From Mogibacterium sp. (GTDB lineage Bacteria; Bacillota; Clostridia; Peptostreptococcales; Anaerovoracaceae), in the NCBI GenBank assembly GCA_024403035.1, contig JAKSSP010000007.1, positions 1 to 64,000 of the forward strand: a stretch of DNA of 64,000 bases, read 5' to 3'. Position 1 is the stretch's first letter, and every line of letters starts with the position of its first letter. Shown here one piece after another: positions 51,984 through 60,477 of this stretch. The position numbers were made by a program, and so were the translations under genes. The notes below the pieces were generated by a model. The model ran no database searches and was not told where the DNA came from. It worked only from the letters and a program-made list of their open reading frames with translations.

Positions 51984-52874
51984 ATGAAGATAGCTGTAAC
52001 ATATGAAGACGGAAATGTATTCCAGCATTTCGGAAGAACGGAGAATTTCAAGGTATACGAAGTCGAAGACGGCAAGGTAGTCTCGGCTGAGGTGATGGGT
52101 TCTGACGGAGTCGGACACGAGGCTCTGGCATGGCTCCTGAAGGACAGCGGCATAGACGCTCTTATCTGTGGCGGCATGGGACAGGGTGCACAGGACGCGC
52201 TGGCAGAAGCCGGCATAGAGGTATGCGCGGGAGCATCCGGCGATGCGGATGTCGCGGTCGAAGCATTTCTCAGGGACGAACTGGTCAACACCGGCGTCAA
52301 CTGCGATCACCACGACCACGAGCATGGGCATGACCACGGCCATGACCATGACCATGGAGAAGAAGGTTGCACTCCTGAGATGTGCGCGGGCTGCGCAGGC
52401 GGATGCGGCGGCGGTATGCCGGATCTTTCGCAGTTCTACATGTTTGAGGGTACGAATGTAGGCAAGAGAGTCAAAGTGCACTACAAAGGCACCTTCGATG
52501 ACGGCACACAGTTCGATTCCTCGTATGACCGTGGGACACCGCTCGACTTTATCTGTGGAGTCGGTCAGATGATAAAAGGTTTTGACCGCGCGTGCGCGGA
52601 GATGAAAGCCGGAGATATCATCGACGTACATCTGGAGCCGGAAGACGCGTACGGTCTGCATAACCCTGACATGGTCATAAGTGTGCAGAAGGCAACGATA
52701 CAGGGCCTTGAAGGCATCGAGGTGGGGGATAAGGTAATGCTTCAGGATGAGCTGGGCAGACCATTCGACGCCTTTGTGACGTTTATGGATGATGAAAACA
52801 TCACATTTGACTGCAACCATGAGATGGTGGATAAGGCTCTCAACTTTACCATCGAGATGCTGGAGATAATATAG
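51984..52874 (+). CDS. NifX-like domain fused to His/Cys-rich linker and SlyD-type FKBP
   Basis: 296 residues. Residues 1-105 match the dinitrogenase iron-molybdenum cofactor-binding family (MKIAVTYEDGNVFQHFGRTENFKVYEV, ICGGMGQGAQDALAEAGIEV). Residues about 106-127 are a His/Asp/Glu run (HDHEHGHDHGHDHDHGEE); 128-146 a Cys/Gly run (CTPEMCAGCAGGCGGG). Residues about 150-296 are a peptidyl-prolyl isomerase of the SlyD branch (VKVHYKGTFDDGTQFDSSYDRGTPLDFICGVGQMIKGFD). The combination suggests a nickel, iron or zinc chaperone. It precedes a ROK kinase by 6 bp. Confidence 0.9.
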   Translation: MKIAVTYEDGNVFQHFGRTENFKVYEVEDGKVVSAEVMGSDGVGHEALAWLLKDSGIDALICGGMGQGAQDALAEAGIEVCAGASGDADVAVEAFLRDELVNTGVNCDHHDHEHGHDHGHDHDHGEEGCTPEMCAGCAGGCGGGMPDLSQFYMFEGTNVGKRVKVHYKGTFDDGTQFDSSYDRGTPLDFICGVGQMIKGFDRACAEMKAGDIIDVHLEPEDAYGLHNPDMVISVQKATIQGLEGIEVGDKVMLQDELGRPFDAFVTFMDDENITFDCNHEMVDKALNFTIEMLEII

Positions 52875-52880
52875 GTAAAA

Positions 52881-53816
52881 ATGAACAAAAACTATTTGGG
52901 GATAGATATAGGCGGCACATTCATAAAGCTCGGTCTCGTTGACGATGCCGGCAATGTCAGTCTGCGCCGCGAAGTGCCTATAGACAGGAGCGGCAGCGAG
53001 GCTGTCATGGAGACACTGACGAAGGGTGTGGACGAGTTTCTGCTGGCACATGGTCTTGACGCCATTGACCTCGAAGGGATAGGAGTATCCGCCGCGGGGT
53101 GCATCGATACTGCCAATGGATGCGTGGCCAACAACGGCGGAAATGTTCCGGGCTGGCCTCACACAGAGGTGACAGGACCCCTTAAGGAGAGATATGGCAT
53201 AGAGGCAACGATGGCCAATGACGGCAACTGTGTGGCCCTTGCTGAGGCATGGATAGGCGCGGCCAAGGGAAAGAGAGATGTCCTTTGCGTAGTTCTGGGA
53301 ACGGGCGTAGGCGGAGGCATTATCTCGGGTGGAAACCTGATAGAAGGCGCCCGCGGATTCGGAGGAGAGATAGGACACTTTCCGACACACGCGGAGAAGA
53401 AGCCTGCATATAAAGGCGATCTCAGCGCAGACTATGAAAAGCATGCCGCGACGAGCGCGCTGGTCAATCTGGCAACTGCAGCCGGCGCTCCGTGGACCAA
53501 CGGACGCGAGATATTCAGCGCGGCCGAAACCGGAGATAAAATAGCGCTCGGTATACTGGACGAATGGATCTATGAGATAGCGATAGGCATAACGGGTCTG
53601 GTGCACGTATTCGACCCGGAAGCAGTGATAATCGGCGGCGGGGTATCCGCGCAGGAGGACCTGCTGGTCAGACCTCTCAGAGCGAAGATCCTTGATCTGG
53701 TACAGCCTGACTTTGCGGACGGGCTTGAGATAAAAGCGGCTGAGCTGGGCAATAATGCCGGCATGGCCGGAGCTGTGAAGTACTTCATGGACAGCAGGGC
53801 GCATAAGGAATCATGA
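52881..53816 (+). CDS. ROK-family sugar kinase, glucokinase-like, without the zinc motif
   Basis: 311 residues. Phosphate-binding GIDIGGTFIKLGLV, ANDGNCVALAEAW, VLGTGVGGGII and GGEIGHFP (catalytic Asp in NDGN) are present. The zinc-binding CxCGxxGCxE motif that follows GGEIGH in most ROK kinases is absent; the corresponding region reads FPTHAEKKPAYKGDLSADYEKHA. This makes the substrate uncertain; glucose or N-acetylated sugars are possible. It overlaps the thioesterase start by 4 bases (ATGA). Confidence 0.88.
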   Translation: MNKNYLGIDIGGTFIKLGLVDDAGNVSLRREVPIDRSGSEAVMETLTKGVDEFLLAHGLDAIDLEGIGVSAAGCIDTANGCVANNGGNVPGWPHTEVTGPLKERYGIEATMANDGNCVALAEAWIGAAKGKRDVLCVVLGTGVGGGIISGGNLIEGARGFGGEIGHFPTHAEKKPAYKGDLSADYEKHAATSALVNLATAAGAPWTNGREIFSAAETGDKIALGILDEWIYEIAIGITGLVHVFDPEAVIIGGGVSAQEDLLVRPLRAKILDLVQPDFADGLEIKAAELGNNAGMAGAVKYFMDSRAHKES

Positions 53817-54544
53817 GCAAGGTAAAGTGTAGCCGTGAAATAGAGATGATGACGATGCCGAGCATGTGTGATGAGAATTCTCTCATGAGCATTCCGGCTG
53901 TCCTTGATATGTTTCAGGACGTGGCCGGTATCCACGCCGATTCTGTAGGAATAGGCGCCCTGGAACTTGAAGAGAAGGGGCTGTTCTGGATCGTCTCCAA
54001 AATAAGACTAAGGATATCCAGAAGACCGCTGGTCGAGGAGATGCTTGATGCCGTAACGTGGATACAGCCGGCCGACAGGGTTACCTGCGAGAGAGACTGG
54101 TCTATCACCAAAGATGGGGAAACGCTGGCTTATGTGAGGAGCATATGGGCGGCGCTCAAAAGGGAAAACTTCAAACCCGCGCACATGGCTGATTTCTATC
54201 CGGATTCGGATTTCAGCATAGCCCCACCGGACGATGAGCCTTTTGCGCGTATAGGCAAAAAGTTTGATAACGCTGAGCCGCTTGGAGAGTATAAGATACG
54301 TTCGATCGACATCGACAGGGGCGGCCACATGAACAACGTCAATTACGTGAGAGCGATGCTGGGCTGCTTCAGCTGCGCCGAACTTGAGGAGATGGATATC
54401 CGCGAACTCGACATGCAGTTCCTGCTGCAGTGCTACGAGGGTGAAACGATAAGATTCGTGAAGCGGCCTTCGGAGAATGCCCTTATGGAAGTAGGGGCTC
54501 TCAATAAGGAAGGGCAGGTCTGCTTCCTGGCCGCGATCAAATAA
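53813..54544 (+). CDS. Acyl-ACP thioesterase, FatA/FatB-like
   Basis: 243 residues with two hotdog domains: the first with SIPAVLDMFQDVAGIHADSVGIGALELEEKGLFWIVSKIRLRI, the second with IRSIDIDRGGHMNNVNYVRAMLG (the Asp/His/Asn catalytic pattern). It releases fatty acids from acyl carrier protein. Overlaps the ROK gene start-stop, hence translationally coupled. A bidirectional terminator follows. Confidence 0.88.
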   Translation: MSKVKCSREIEMMTMPSMCDENSLMSIPAVLDMFQDVAGIHADSVGIGALELEEKGLFWIVSKIRLRISRRPLVEEMLDAVTWIQPADRVTCERDWSITKDGETLAYVRSIWAALKRENFKPAHMADFYPDSDFSIAPPDDEPFARIGKKFDNAEPLGEYKIRSIDIDRGGHMNNVNYVRAMLGCFSCAELEEMDIRELDMQFLLQCYEGETIRFVKRPSENALMEVGALNKEGQVCFLAAIK

Positions 54545-54550
54545 GGCAAC

Positions 54551-54576
54551 AAAAAAGCGGGTATGGCCCGCTTTTG
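54551..54576. terminator. Bidirectional terminator
   Basis: AAAAGCGGG (54553-54561) pairs with CCCGCTTTT (54567-54575), serving the thioesterase gene and the opposing acetyltransferase gene. Confidence 0.8.
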
Positions 54577-54582
54577 ATTTGC

Positions 54583-55140
54583 TCAGAATTTCTTGCGCAG
54601 GATATAGCGCCGCTTGCCGCCGTACAGCTCGCGCTCATCAACTATATCAAAGTTGAGCACCAGGAAGTTCCTGTAGCTGTATGGGTTGTCCGGTGAAATG
54701 GTAGTAAGCGCCTCATGAGCGCCCATCTCCGCTGCCATGCCAAGGCGGAGCTTGTTGAAGATGCGCTGTATGCCGCGGCCTCTGTACTTAGGAGCTACCA
54801 TCGTGAGATCCATGGAAACGGTCTGCGCAAGCTGATCCCTGTCGTAATTGAAGTACTTGCCGTAGTTTTCCGGATTGTCAGGGTCGTTCGGTATCATCAC
54901 GGAATAGCCGGCAACCTCATCGCCGCACTCGGCTATCATGCAGATATCATGCTCAAGCTGACCAAGTGACTCTTCTTTTGTGAAAGGCGCGTAGAGGCCT
55001 TTGTCAGGCAGCGCGTCCATGATAGCGCTCTGGAGACTGAGTACTTTATCAAGGTCGTCAGGCGTCGCTCTCCTGAAATCTATAAACATCGGATTGCCCT
55101 TGCCATCCATAACTTCGTATCTGAAAGGTAGTGTCTTCAT
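54583..55140 (-). CDS. GNAT-like acetyltransferase
   Basis: 185 residues. FIDFRRATPDDLDKVLSLQ near the start, and the acetyl-CoA loop DLTMVAPKYRGRGIQRIFNKLRLGMAAEMGA (about 117-147), are characteristic. The substrate is unknown. The ATG at 55140 follows AACGGAGGAAAAGCG; the in-frame ATG 12 codons upstream is weaker. Confidence 0.8.
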   Translation of the reverse strand: MKTLPFRYEVMDGKGNPMFIDFRRATPDDLDKVLSLQSAIMDALPDKGLYAPFTKEESLGQLEHDICMIAECGDEVAGYSVMIPNDPDNPENYGKYFNYDRDQLAQTVSMDLTMVAPKYRGRGIQRIFNKLRLGMAAEMGAHEALTTISPDNPYSYRNFLVLNFDIVDERELYGGKRRYILRKKF

Positions 55141-55193
55141 CGCTTTTCCTCCGTTCAATAACCGGCCGGCCTGCATACTGCTTATATGCTAAC

Positions 55194-55223
55194 ACTTTAG
55201 CACGATAAAGCGCTTTGAGTCAA
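55194..55223 (-). promoter_or_regulatory. Promoter of the minus-strand acetyltransferase gene, with a palindrome
   Basis: On the - strand, TTGACT (55223-55218), an 18-bp spacer and TAAAGT (55199-55194). The spacer holds the palindrome AAAGCGCTTT (55207-55216), which resembles the core of a catabolite (cre) site; the outer bases do not fit fully. Confidence 0.45.
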
Positions 55224-55312
55224 TAAAAAACAGTCTGCTTAATTGCCCGAATCACATTACAGTGTTAAAATCCAAAGTGGATAAGCTGCTGATGAAATCA
55301 GGGAGGAAAGCT

Positions 55313-55459
55313 ATGGAAATGAAGTTTTACAGATGCGCGCATTGCGGACAGATCGTGGCTATCGTAAAGAAGACAGGAGTTCCTATTATCTGCGACGGCG
55401 ATGAGGTAGTGGCGGTATACGCTTACTGCAACCTGCACTCGCTGTGGAAAGCTGAATAA
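55313..55459 (+). CDS. Internally deleted desulfoferrodoxin / superoxide reductase (48 residues)
   Basis: The start FYRCAHCGQIVAIVKKTGVPIIC is the rubredoxin-like N-terminus of a desulfoferrodoxin, and the end VYAYCNLHSLWKAE is its C-terminus with the Cys and His of the iron site. Everything between, normally about 75 residues including three His ligands, is gone in frame; the second Cys pair of the N-terminal centre is reduced to one. The frame has a strong site (GGGAGGAAAGCT) and is intact, and fprA follows by 23 bp. It is either a decayed gene or a mini protein with a new role. The N-terminal Cys centre is incomplete. Confidence 0.7.
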   Translation: MEMKFYRCAHCGQIVAIVKKTGVPIICDGDEVVAVYAYCNLHSLWKAE

Positions 55460-55482
55460 ATCACAAAGGAGACGATTCAATA

Positions 55483-56664
55483 ATGAAAATCACAAATGAT
55501 ATCCTTTATGTCGGTGTCAATGATCATGACGTCGATCTGTTTGAAGGCCACTATATCGTGCCTGAGGGCATGGCCTACAATTCGTATGTGATCAAGAGCG
55601 GCAAGACCGCTGTCATGGACTCCGTCGACGAGCATTTCGCCGATGAGTGGATAGGCAAGGTAAAGGAAGCAGCCGGCTCGCCTGACTATTTCATAGTCCA
55701 GCACATGGAGCCTGACCACTCCGGATCCGTAAAGAAGTTTATGGACGCTTTCCCTGAGACTACAATCGTATCGTCGCAGAAGGCGTTCAACATGATGGCA
55801 AACTTTTTCGAAGGTGAGGACTTCGCTGACAGAAGGCTTGCTGTAACGGAAGGTGACACTCTGGATCTCGAAGGACACACCCTCGCATTCGTCACTGCGC
55901 CGATGGTACACTGGCCTGAGGTCATCATGACCTATGACGCGACAGATAAAGTGCTGTTCTCCGCGGACGCTTTCGGAAGATTCGGAGCGCTCGACACGAT
56001 AGGCTACACGAATGAAGAAGACGATGACTGGGCATGCGAGGCAAGACGTTACTACTTCGGTATCGTCGGCAAGTACGGACCGCAGACACAGGCAGTCCTG
56101 AAGAAGGCCGCCGGTCTCGACATAGAAAAGATCTGCGCTCTCCACGGACCTATCCTTGTGAAAGACCTCGGATACCATCTCGGTCTCTATGACATCTGGT
56201 CGAAGTATGAGCCTGAATCGAAGGGCGTTCTGATCGCTTACACCTCGATATACGGCCATACAAAGAAGGCTGTTGAGATGCTCGCGGAGCTGCTGGAGGC
56301 AAAGGGCGTTCCGACAGTCGAGGTGACAGACCTGGCCAGAAGCGACATTGCGGAGGCAGTCGAGGACGCGTTCAGATACGATACAGTCGTATTCGCGACA
56401 ACTACTTTCAACAACGGCATCTTCCCGTTCATGAGAGAGTTTATCGAGTCACTGACTGAGCGCAGCTACCAGAACAGAAGGCTCGCGTTCATCGAGAACG
56501 GATCATGGGCGCCGCAGGCAGTCAAGATCATGAAGGGCATGTTCGAGGGAAGCAAGAACATGACTTACTGCGACAATGAAGTAAAGATCCTCTCAGCGCT
56601 CAATGATCAGAGCAGGGCTCAGGTAGAGGCGCTGGCGGAAGAGATCGCGGCAGCTTACAAGTAA
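55483..56664 (+). CDS. fprA: Flavodiiron protein, FprA family
   Basis: 393 residues. The metallo-beta-lactamase half carries the diiron ligands HMEPDHSG (about 71-78) and a later His in LHGPI; the flavodoxin half begins VLIAYTSIYGHTKKAVEML (about 249). These reduce O2 or NO to water or N2O using electrons from rubredoxin in anaerobes. Companion of the damaged superoxide reductase, so this locus protects against oxygen. GGAGACGATTCAAT precedes the ATG. Confidence 0.95.
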   Translation: MKITNDILYVGVNDHDVDLFEGHYIVPEGMAYNSYVIKSGKTAVMDSVDEHFADEWIGKVKEAAGSPDYFIVQHMEPDHSGSVKKFMDAFPETTIVSSQKAFNMMANFFEGEDFADRRLAVTEGDTLDLEGHTLAFVTAPMVHWPEVIMTYDATDKVLFSADAFGRFGALDTIGYTNEEDDDWACEARRYYFGIVGKYGPQTQAVLKKAAGLDIEKICALHGPILVKDLGYHLGLYDIWSKYEPESKGVLIAYTSIYGHTKKAVEMLAELLEAKGVPTVEVTDLARSDIAEAVEDAFRYDTVVFATTTFNNGIFPFMREFIESLTERSYQNRRLAFIENGSWAPQAVKIMKGMFEGSKNMTYCDNEVKILSALNDQSRAQVEALAEEIAAAYK

Positions 56665-56679
56665 ACATTTAAAAGCAAA

Positions 56680-56716
56680 AAAAGAGCATCGGTCCGTTTC
56701 GGGCCGATGTTTTTTA
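56680..56716. terminator. Terminator after fprA
   Basis: CATCGGTCC (56687-56695) pairs with GGGCCGATG (56701-56709, one G-U), with A and T runs at either side; it overlaps the end of the opposing glycosyltransferase gene. Confidence 0.8.
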
Positions 56717-58174
56717 TAGGTAACGGTCAAGTTTCTCCCAGAGATCCTCGCTGGTTTCAAGGATGTGCTCCTTTATATCCTGACCAAAGGACCGGAGGGT
56801 TTCTCTTGTTTCGTAGTGGGTCGTTATGGCGTCTACTATGGCCTTGTTACGCATGGACCAAAGTGATGACTCTATTTCTTCCTGGACTCCGATTGCTTCT
56901 TTTCTGAATGCCTTCCGTGCCGCGTCGATATCGCCCAGTATCTGCATCAGCTCGCCCTGGGACTGCATCCATGAACCTTTTATAGGATCGTGTCTTCCGT
57001 AGACTCCGCTCCTGTAATTGTCGATCACTACCAGATAGCGCTCATAGGCATGAGCGACAGCGTCTTCCCATGAGATATACAGCTCATCGCCTGCGCCTTT
57101 GCCGACTTCCTTCATAAGTTCCGGGCGTTCGCAGAGCTCCCGGAGTTTTGCCGCAAGCGACTCCGCGCTCTCTTCAATGAGGAATCCGTTGCGGCCATCT
57201 GTGACGCCTTCAGACGCGCAGCTTCCCGCGACTATTACGGACGCGGTATCCGATGCCGCGGCTTCTCTCACGACAAGACCGTTCGTGTCGAAGGTCGAAG
57301 GGAAGAGGAAGAGATCCGCGCGGGTATACCATGCGCGAAGCTTGTCTCTGTCAGAAACAGCGCCTGTGAAGAAGACCTTGCTGCCCAGACCGAGTTTTGC
57401 CGTATAATCTCTGACCTCGCGCTCATCACCGCCGCCGCCGACAAACACCATCCTGAAGTCAGATCCGGTATCGTCAAGAGTTTTGAGCGCGTCAAGTATG
57501 ATGCGCAGCCCCTTGTACCACATGAGCCTTCCTATGAACAGGAAACAAGGCACACCATCCGGCAGATCATATCCCTCAGTCACCTTGCTTACAAAGTCAG
57601 CGGACACTTTTTCCCTTGGAAGGTCCACGCCGTTTGGCATGACGATATATTCACCCTCATAGCCTATGGATCGCAGATTCTCACCGGCGCCTTTGCTGAC
57701 CGTCCATATCTCATCGCACGCGTTAACGCTGCGAAGAAGAGCCTGAAGCGCACCTTCCTGCAATGCTTTGCTCTTTACGGCATTAGCGATGTCGATGTCA
57801 TACTTGGTATGCCAGGTCAGTACCAGCGGGAGGCCATGGGATTCCGCTAGCTGTCTTGCCAGAAGGCAGGAAGTGGCCGGACAATGGACGTGAAGGAGCG
57901 AAACCTTCTGCGCCTCGACCTCGTGCGCGGCTTCCGGCGAGAAAGGATAGCCTGTGACGTATCCGACAAGCTTTCTGGTGTCGATGCTCGGATAGCGTAC
58001 CACAGGGAAGGAGTACGCGCTGTCATCCGAGCCGGGTACCTGAGGAGTAACGACAAGAGAATGGCCGTGATTGCGCTCTATGCTGCCTGCGTAATTGAGC
58101 ACGGTATTCGCGACCCCGTCTATGATAGGCGGGAATGAATCATTCAATAGGCAAATCGTTTTTTTGTCTTTCAT
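56714..58174 (-). CDS. GT4-type glycosyltransferase
   Basis: 486 residues, GT-B fold. The N-terminus ICLLNDSFPPIIDGVANTVLNYA and HVHCPATSCLLARQLAESHGLPLVLTWHTKYD precede the sugar-nucleotide domain FLFIGRLMWYKGLRIILDAL and FPSTFDTNGLVVREAAAS (Glu-rich donor site). The C-terminal ~90 residues form a separate helical region. It resembles mannosyl/glucosyltransferases that make glycolipids. Start ATG 58174 lacks a clear ribosome site; an in-frame ATG is at 58204. Product unknown. Confidence 0.88.
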   Translation of the reverse strand: MKDKKTICLLNDSFPPIIDGVANTVLNYAGSIERNHGHSLVVTPQVPGSDDSAYSFPVVRYPSIDTRKLVGYVTGYPFSPEAAHEVEAQKVSLLHVHCPATSCLLARQLAESHGLPLVLTWHTKYDIDIANAVKSKALQEGALQALLRSVNACDEIWTVSKGAGENLRSIGYEGEYIVMPNGVDLPREKVSADFVSKVTEGYDLPDGVPCFLFIGRLMWYKGLRIILDALKTLDDTGSDFRMVFVGGGGDEREVRDYTAKLGLGSKVFFTGAVSDRDKLRAWYTRADLFLFPSTFDTNGLVVREAAASDTASVIVAGSCASEGVTDGRNGFLIEESAESLAAKLRELCERPELMKEVGKGAGDELYISWEDAVAHAYERYLVVIDNYRSGVYGRHDPIKGSWMQSQGELMQILGDIDAARKAFRKEAIGVQEEIESSLWSMRNKAIVDAITTHYETRETLRSFGQDIKEHILETSEDLWEKLDRYL

Positions 58175-58304
58175 AATCACTATTCTAACAGAAATCATGG
58201 CCAAAGGATTAAGAATAAATGTGTTTACTGTGATAAAATCATATGGATAAGCATGGCCGTGAGTATCGTACCAAAGGAAGCACTATGAAAAAAGCGGGAT
58301 GCTG

Positions 58305-58463
58305 ATGAAGGATGACTGCGTGCGCTTTGACCCGATGGAAAGGGCAGAACAGCACATGGGCGATCCGTTCAGGAATGTGGGACTCAAAATGGTGACCGGC
58401 ATCTCCGACGAGATGCTTTACCAGCACATGATGGGACTCAATATATTGACGATAAGGATATAG
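58305..58463 (+). CDS. 52-residue open frame before the CDF gene, unknown
   Basis: A frame of 52 codons (MKDDCVRFDPMERAEQHMGD at the start) ends 3 bp before the CDF start. A six-codon frame at 58284-58304 with the better AAAGGAAG site ends in TGATG, overlapping this start, so translation could be coupled. I recognise no family; it is soluble and mixed in charge. Spacing favours a real gene, but codon evidence is thin. Confidence 0.4.
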   Translation: MKDDCVRFDPMERAEQHMGDPFRNVGLKMVTGISDEMLYQHMMGLNILTIRI

Positions 58464-58465
58464 AT

Positions 58466-59578
58466 ATGAATGATCAACAGCAAAGACAAAAAGTAATAGT
58501 AAGGACCAGCCTGATCGGCATAGCGGTCAACGTCCTGCTTGCGGCGTTCAAGGCAGCTGTCGGCCTGCTCTCGAACTCGATCGCCGTCATACTGGACGCG
58601 GTGAACAACCTGTCGGACGCGCTTTCGTCGGTAATAACGATAATCGGAGCCAAACTGGCCGGGCGCAAACCTGACAACGATCACCCTCTGGGTCATGGAA
58701 GAATAGAGTATATATCAGCGCTTATCGTTGCGGCGATAGTCATGTACGCGGGTATCACATCGCTGATCGAATCGGTGAAGAAGATAATAGATCCGCAGAA
58801 ACCTGACTATTCCACGATATCGCTTGTAATAATCGGTGTAGCCGTACTGGCTAAGATACTGCTTGGAAGATACGTAAAAAAGACCGGGGAAAAGACTCGT
58901 TCCGGAGCTCTTGCCGCTTCCGGTACAGACGCTCTTTCGGACGCGGCGCTGTCGCTTGCCGTATTGCTGACAGCCCTACTCTATACATTCAAAGGCATAT
59001 CGCTTGAAGCCTATGTGGGCGTTGTCATCTCAGGCTTTATTATAAAAGCGGGCTATGAGATGATAAGCGATACGGTAAAGGATATACTGGGCAGAAGAGC
59101 GAACGTAGAGGTATCAAACAGGATAAAAGAGATATTATCAGAGGATCCGGATGTCCTGGGGGCCTACGATCTGTTCATACACGATTATGGTCCGGACAAG
59201 GCATATGCTTCTGTACACGTAGAACTCCCGGACAATATGACAGTTGACAAGGTCGATGTGCTGACACGCAAGCTGACCGACAGGGTCTACAGAGAGACCG
59301 GAGTCATACTTACAGGTGTGGGAGTATACTCCCGCAATACTGACGCCAAGGCTGAGAGGATAAGAAGAGACATCGAGAAGATAGTCTTGGCTCACGAATG
59401 GGCTCTGCAGATGCATGGCTTTTACATCGATGAGGAAAGAAAGATCATCCGCTTCGACGTAGTGATGAGCTTCGACGTTTCGCACTCCGAGGGAATCAAG
59501 ACCATATGCGAAGAGGTGAAGGGGATCTATCCTGAATACGATCTGGTGATAGTACCTGACATTGACATAACAGACTAA
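58466..59578 (+). CDS. Cation diffusion facilitator metal transporter
   Basis: 370 residues with six membrane helices in the first ~200. The metal-site pattern NNLSDALSSVITIIGAKLAGRKPDNDHPLGHGRIE and the second SGTDALSDAALSLAVLLTAL are typical of CDF exporters of zinc, iron or manganese; a cytoplasmic domain with a dimer fold follows. Starts 3 bp after the 52-codon frame, AAGGAT site. Confidence 0.92.
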   Translation: MNDQQQRQKVIVRTSLIGIAVNVLLAAFKAAVGLLSNSIAVILDAVNNLSDALSSVITIIGAKLAGRKPDNDHPLGHGRIEYISALIVAAIVMYAGITSLIESVKKIIDPQKPDYSTISLVIIGVAVLAKILLGRYVKKTGEKTRSGALAASGTDALSDAALSLAVLLTALLYTFKGISLEAYVGVVISGFIIKAGYEMISDTVKDILGRRANVEVSNRIKEILSEDPDVLGAYDLFIHDYGPDKAYASVHVELPDNMTVDKVDVLTRKLTDRVYRETGVILTGVGVYSRNTDAKAERIRRDIEKIVLAHEWALQMHGFYIDEERKIIRFDVVMSFDVSHSEGIKTICEEVKGIYPEYDLVIVPDIDITD

Positions 59579-59592
59579 GGAAGACAGATAAA

Positions 59593-60468
59593 ATGAGTGA
59601 CTATATAGTAAGAGCGACAGCAGCAGGCGAGACCGTAAGGGCATTCGCCATAAGATCCACAGAACTGACAGCAGAAGCGCGTGAGATACATCATACTTAT
59701 CCCGTTGTAACGGCAGCGCTCGGCAGGCTGCTGAGCGCCGGGGCCATGATGGGCTCAATGATGAAGGGTGAAAACGATAAGCTCACTCTCCAGATGAAAG
59801 GCGACGGACCGATAGTACAGATGACAGTAACCGCTGACAGTCACGGAAACGTGAAAGGATTCGCGGCGAATCCATCAGTAGACATACCGCTTAAGAGAGC
59901 CGGCAAGCTTGACGTTGGCGGAGCTGTGGGCAAGGGACTGCTTACCGTAATAATGGATCTGGGGCTCAAGGAGCCATATAACGGACAGGTAGAGATACAG
60001 ACAGGCGAGATAGGAGACGACCTGGCATATTACTACACGGTCTCAGAGCAGACCCCGTCAGTAGTGGGACTGGGTGTCATGGTCGATACAGACAGCTCTG
60101 TGAAACACGCCGGAGGATTCATACTGCAGGTGATGCCCGATGCCTCAGAGGAGACCATAGAGGCTCTTGAGGCTAAAGTGGCGGTCGCTGAGCAAGTGAC
60201 CACCATGATGGACAAGGGCATGGGACCGGAAGAGATACTTGAGTATTATCTGGAAGACCTGGACCTTAAGATCACAGAAAAACAGCCTGTCAGATATTAT
60301 TGCGGCTGTTCAAAGGAGAAGGTAGCCGAGGCACTCGCTACTATCAGCACCGAAGATCTGAAAGAGATGATAAACGACGGTGAAGAGATAGAAGTAAAGT
60401 GCTATTTCTGCAATTCCGCATATAAGTTCAGTACTGCTGAACTTCAGGAAATAATAGCTTCAAGATAG
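59593..60468 (+). CDS. hslO: Redox-regulated chaperone Hsp33
   Basis: 291 residues. A holdase activated by oxidation. The C-terminal cysteine switch is present: CGCSKEK (CxC, about 237) and CYFCNSAY (CxxC, about 272). The N-terminal MMKGENDKLTLQMKGDGP core is typical. Starts 15 bp after the CDF gene; AAGGAAG site. Confidence 0.94.
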   Translation: MSDYIVRATAAGETVRAFAIRSTELTAEAREIHHTYPVVTAALGRLLSAGAMMGSMMKGENDKLTLQMKGDGPIVQMTVTADSHGNVKGFAANPSVDIPLKRAGKLDVGGAVGKGLLTVIMDLGLKEPYNGQVEIQTGEIGDDLAYYYTVSEQTPSVVGLGVMVDTDSSVKHAGGFILQVMPDASEETIEALEAKVAVAEQVTTMMDKGMGPEEILEYYLEDLDLKITEKQPVRYYCGCSKEKVAEALATISTEDLKEMINDGEEIEVKCYFCNSAYKFSTAELQEIIASR

Positions 60469-60477
60469 GAGGACGTG

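Noticed and set aside
52310..52365. Tandem repeat array or CRISPR-like repeat
   Set aside because: The repetition simply encodes the His/Asp-rich linker of the NifX-FKBP protein; no spacers.
51819..53804. A 661-codon open frame on the - strand
   Set aside because: It lies antisense to the LUD, NifX-FKBP and ROK genes, has no recognisable domain, and is explained by codon bias of the + strand genes.
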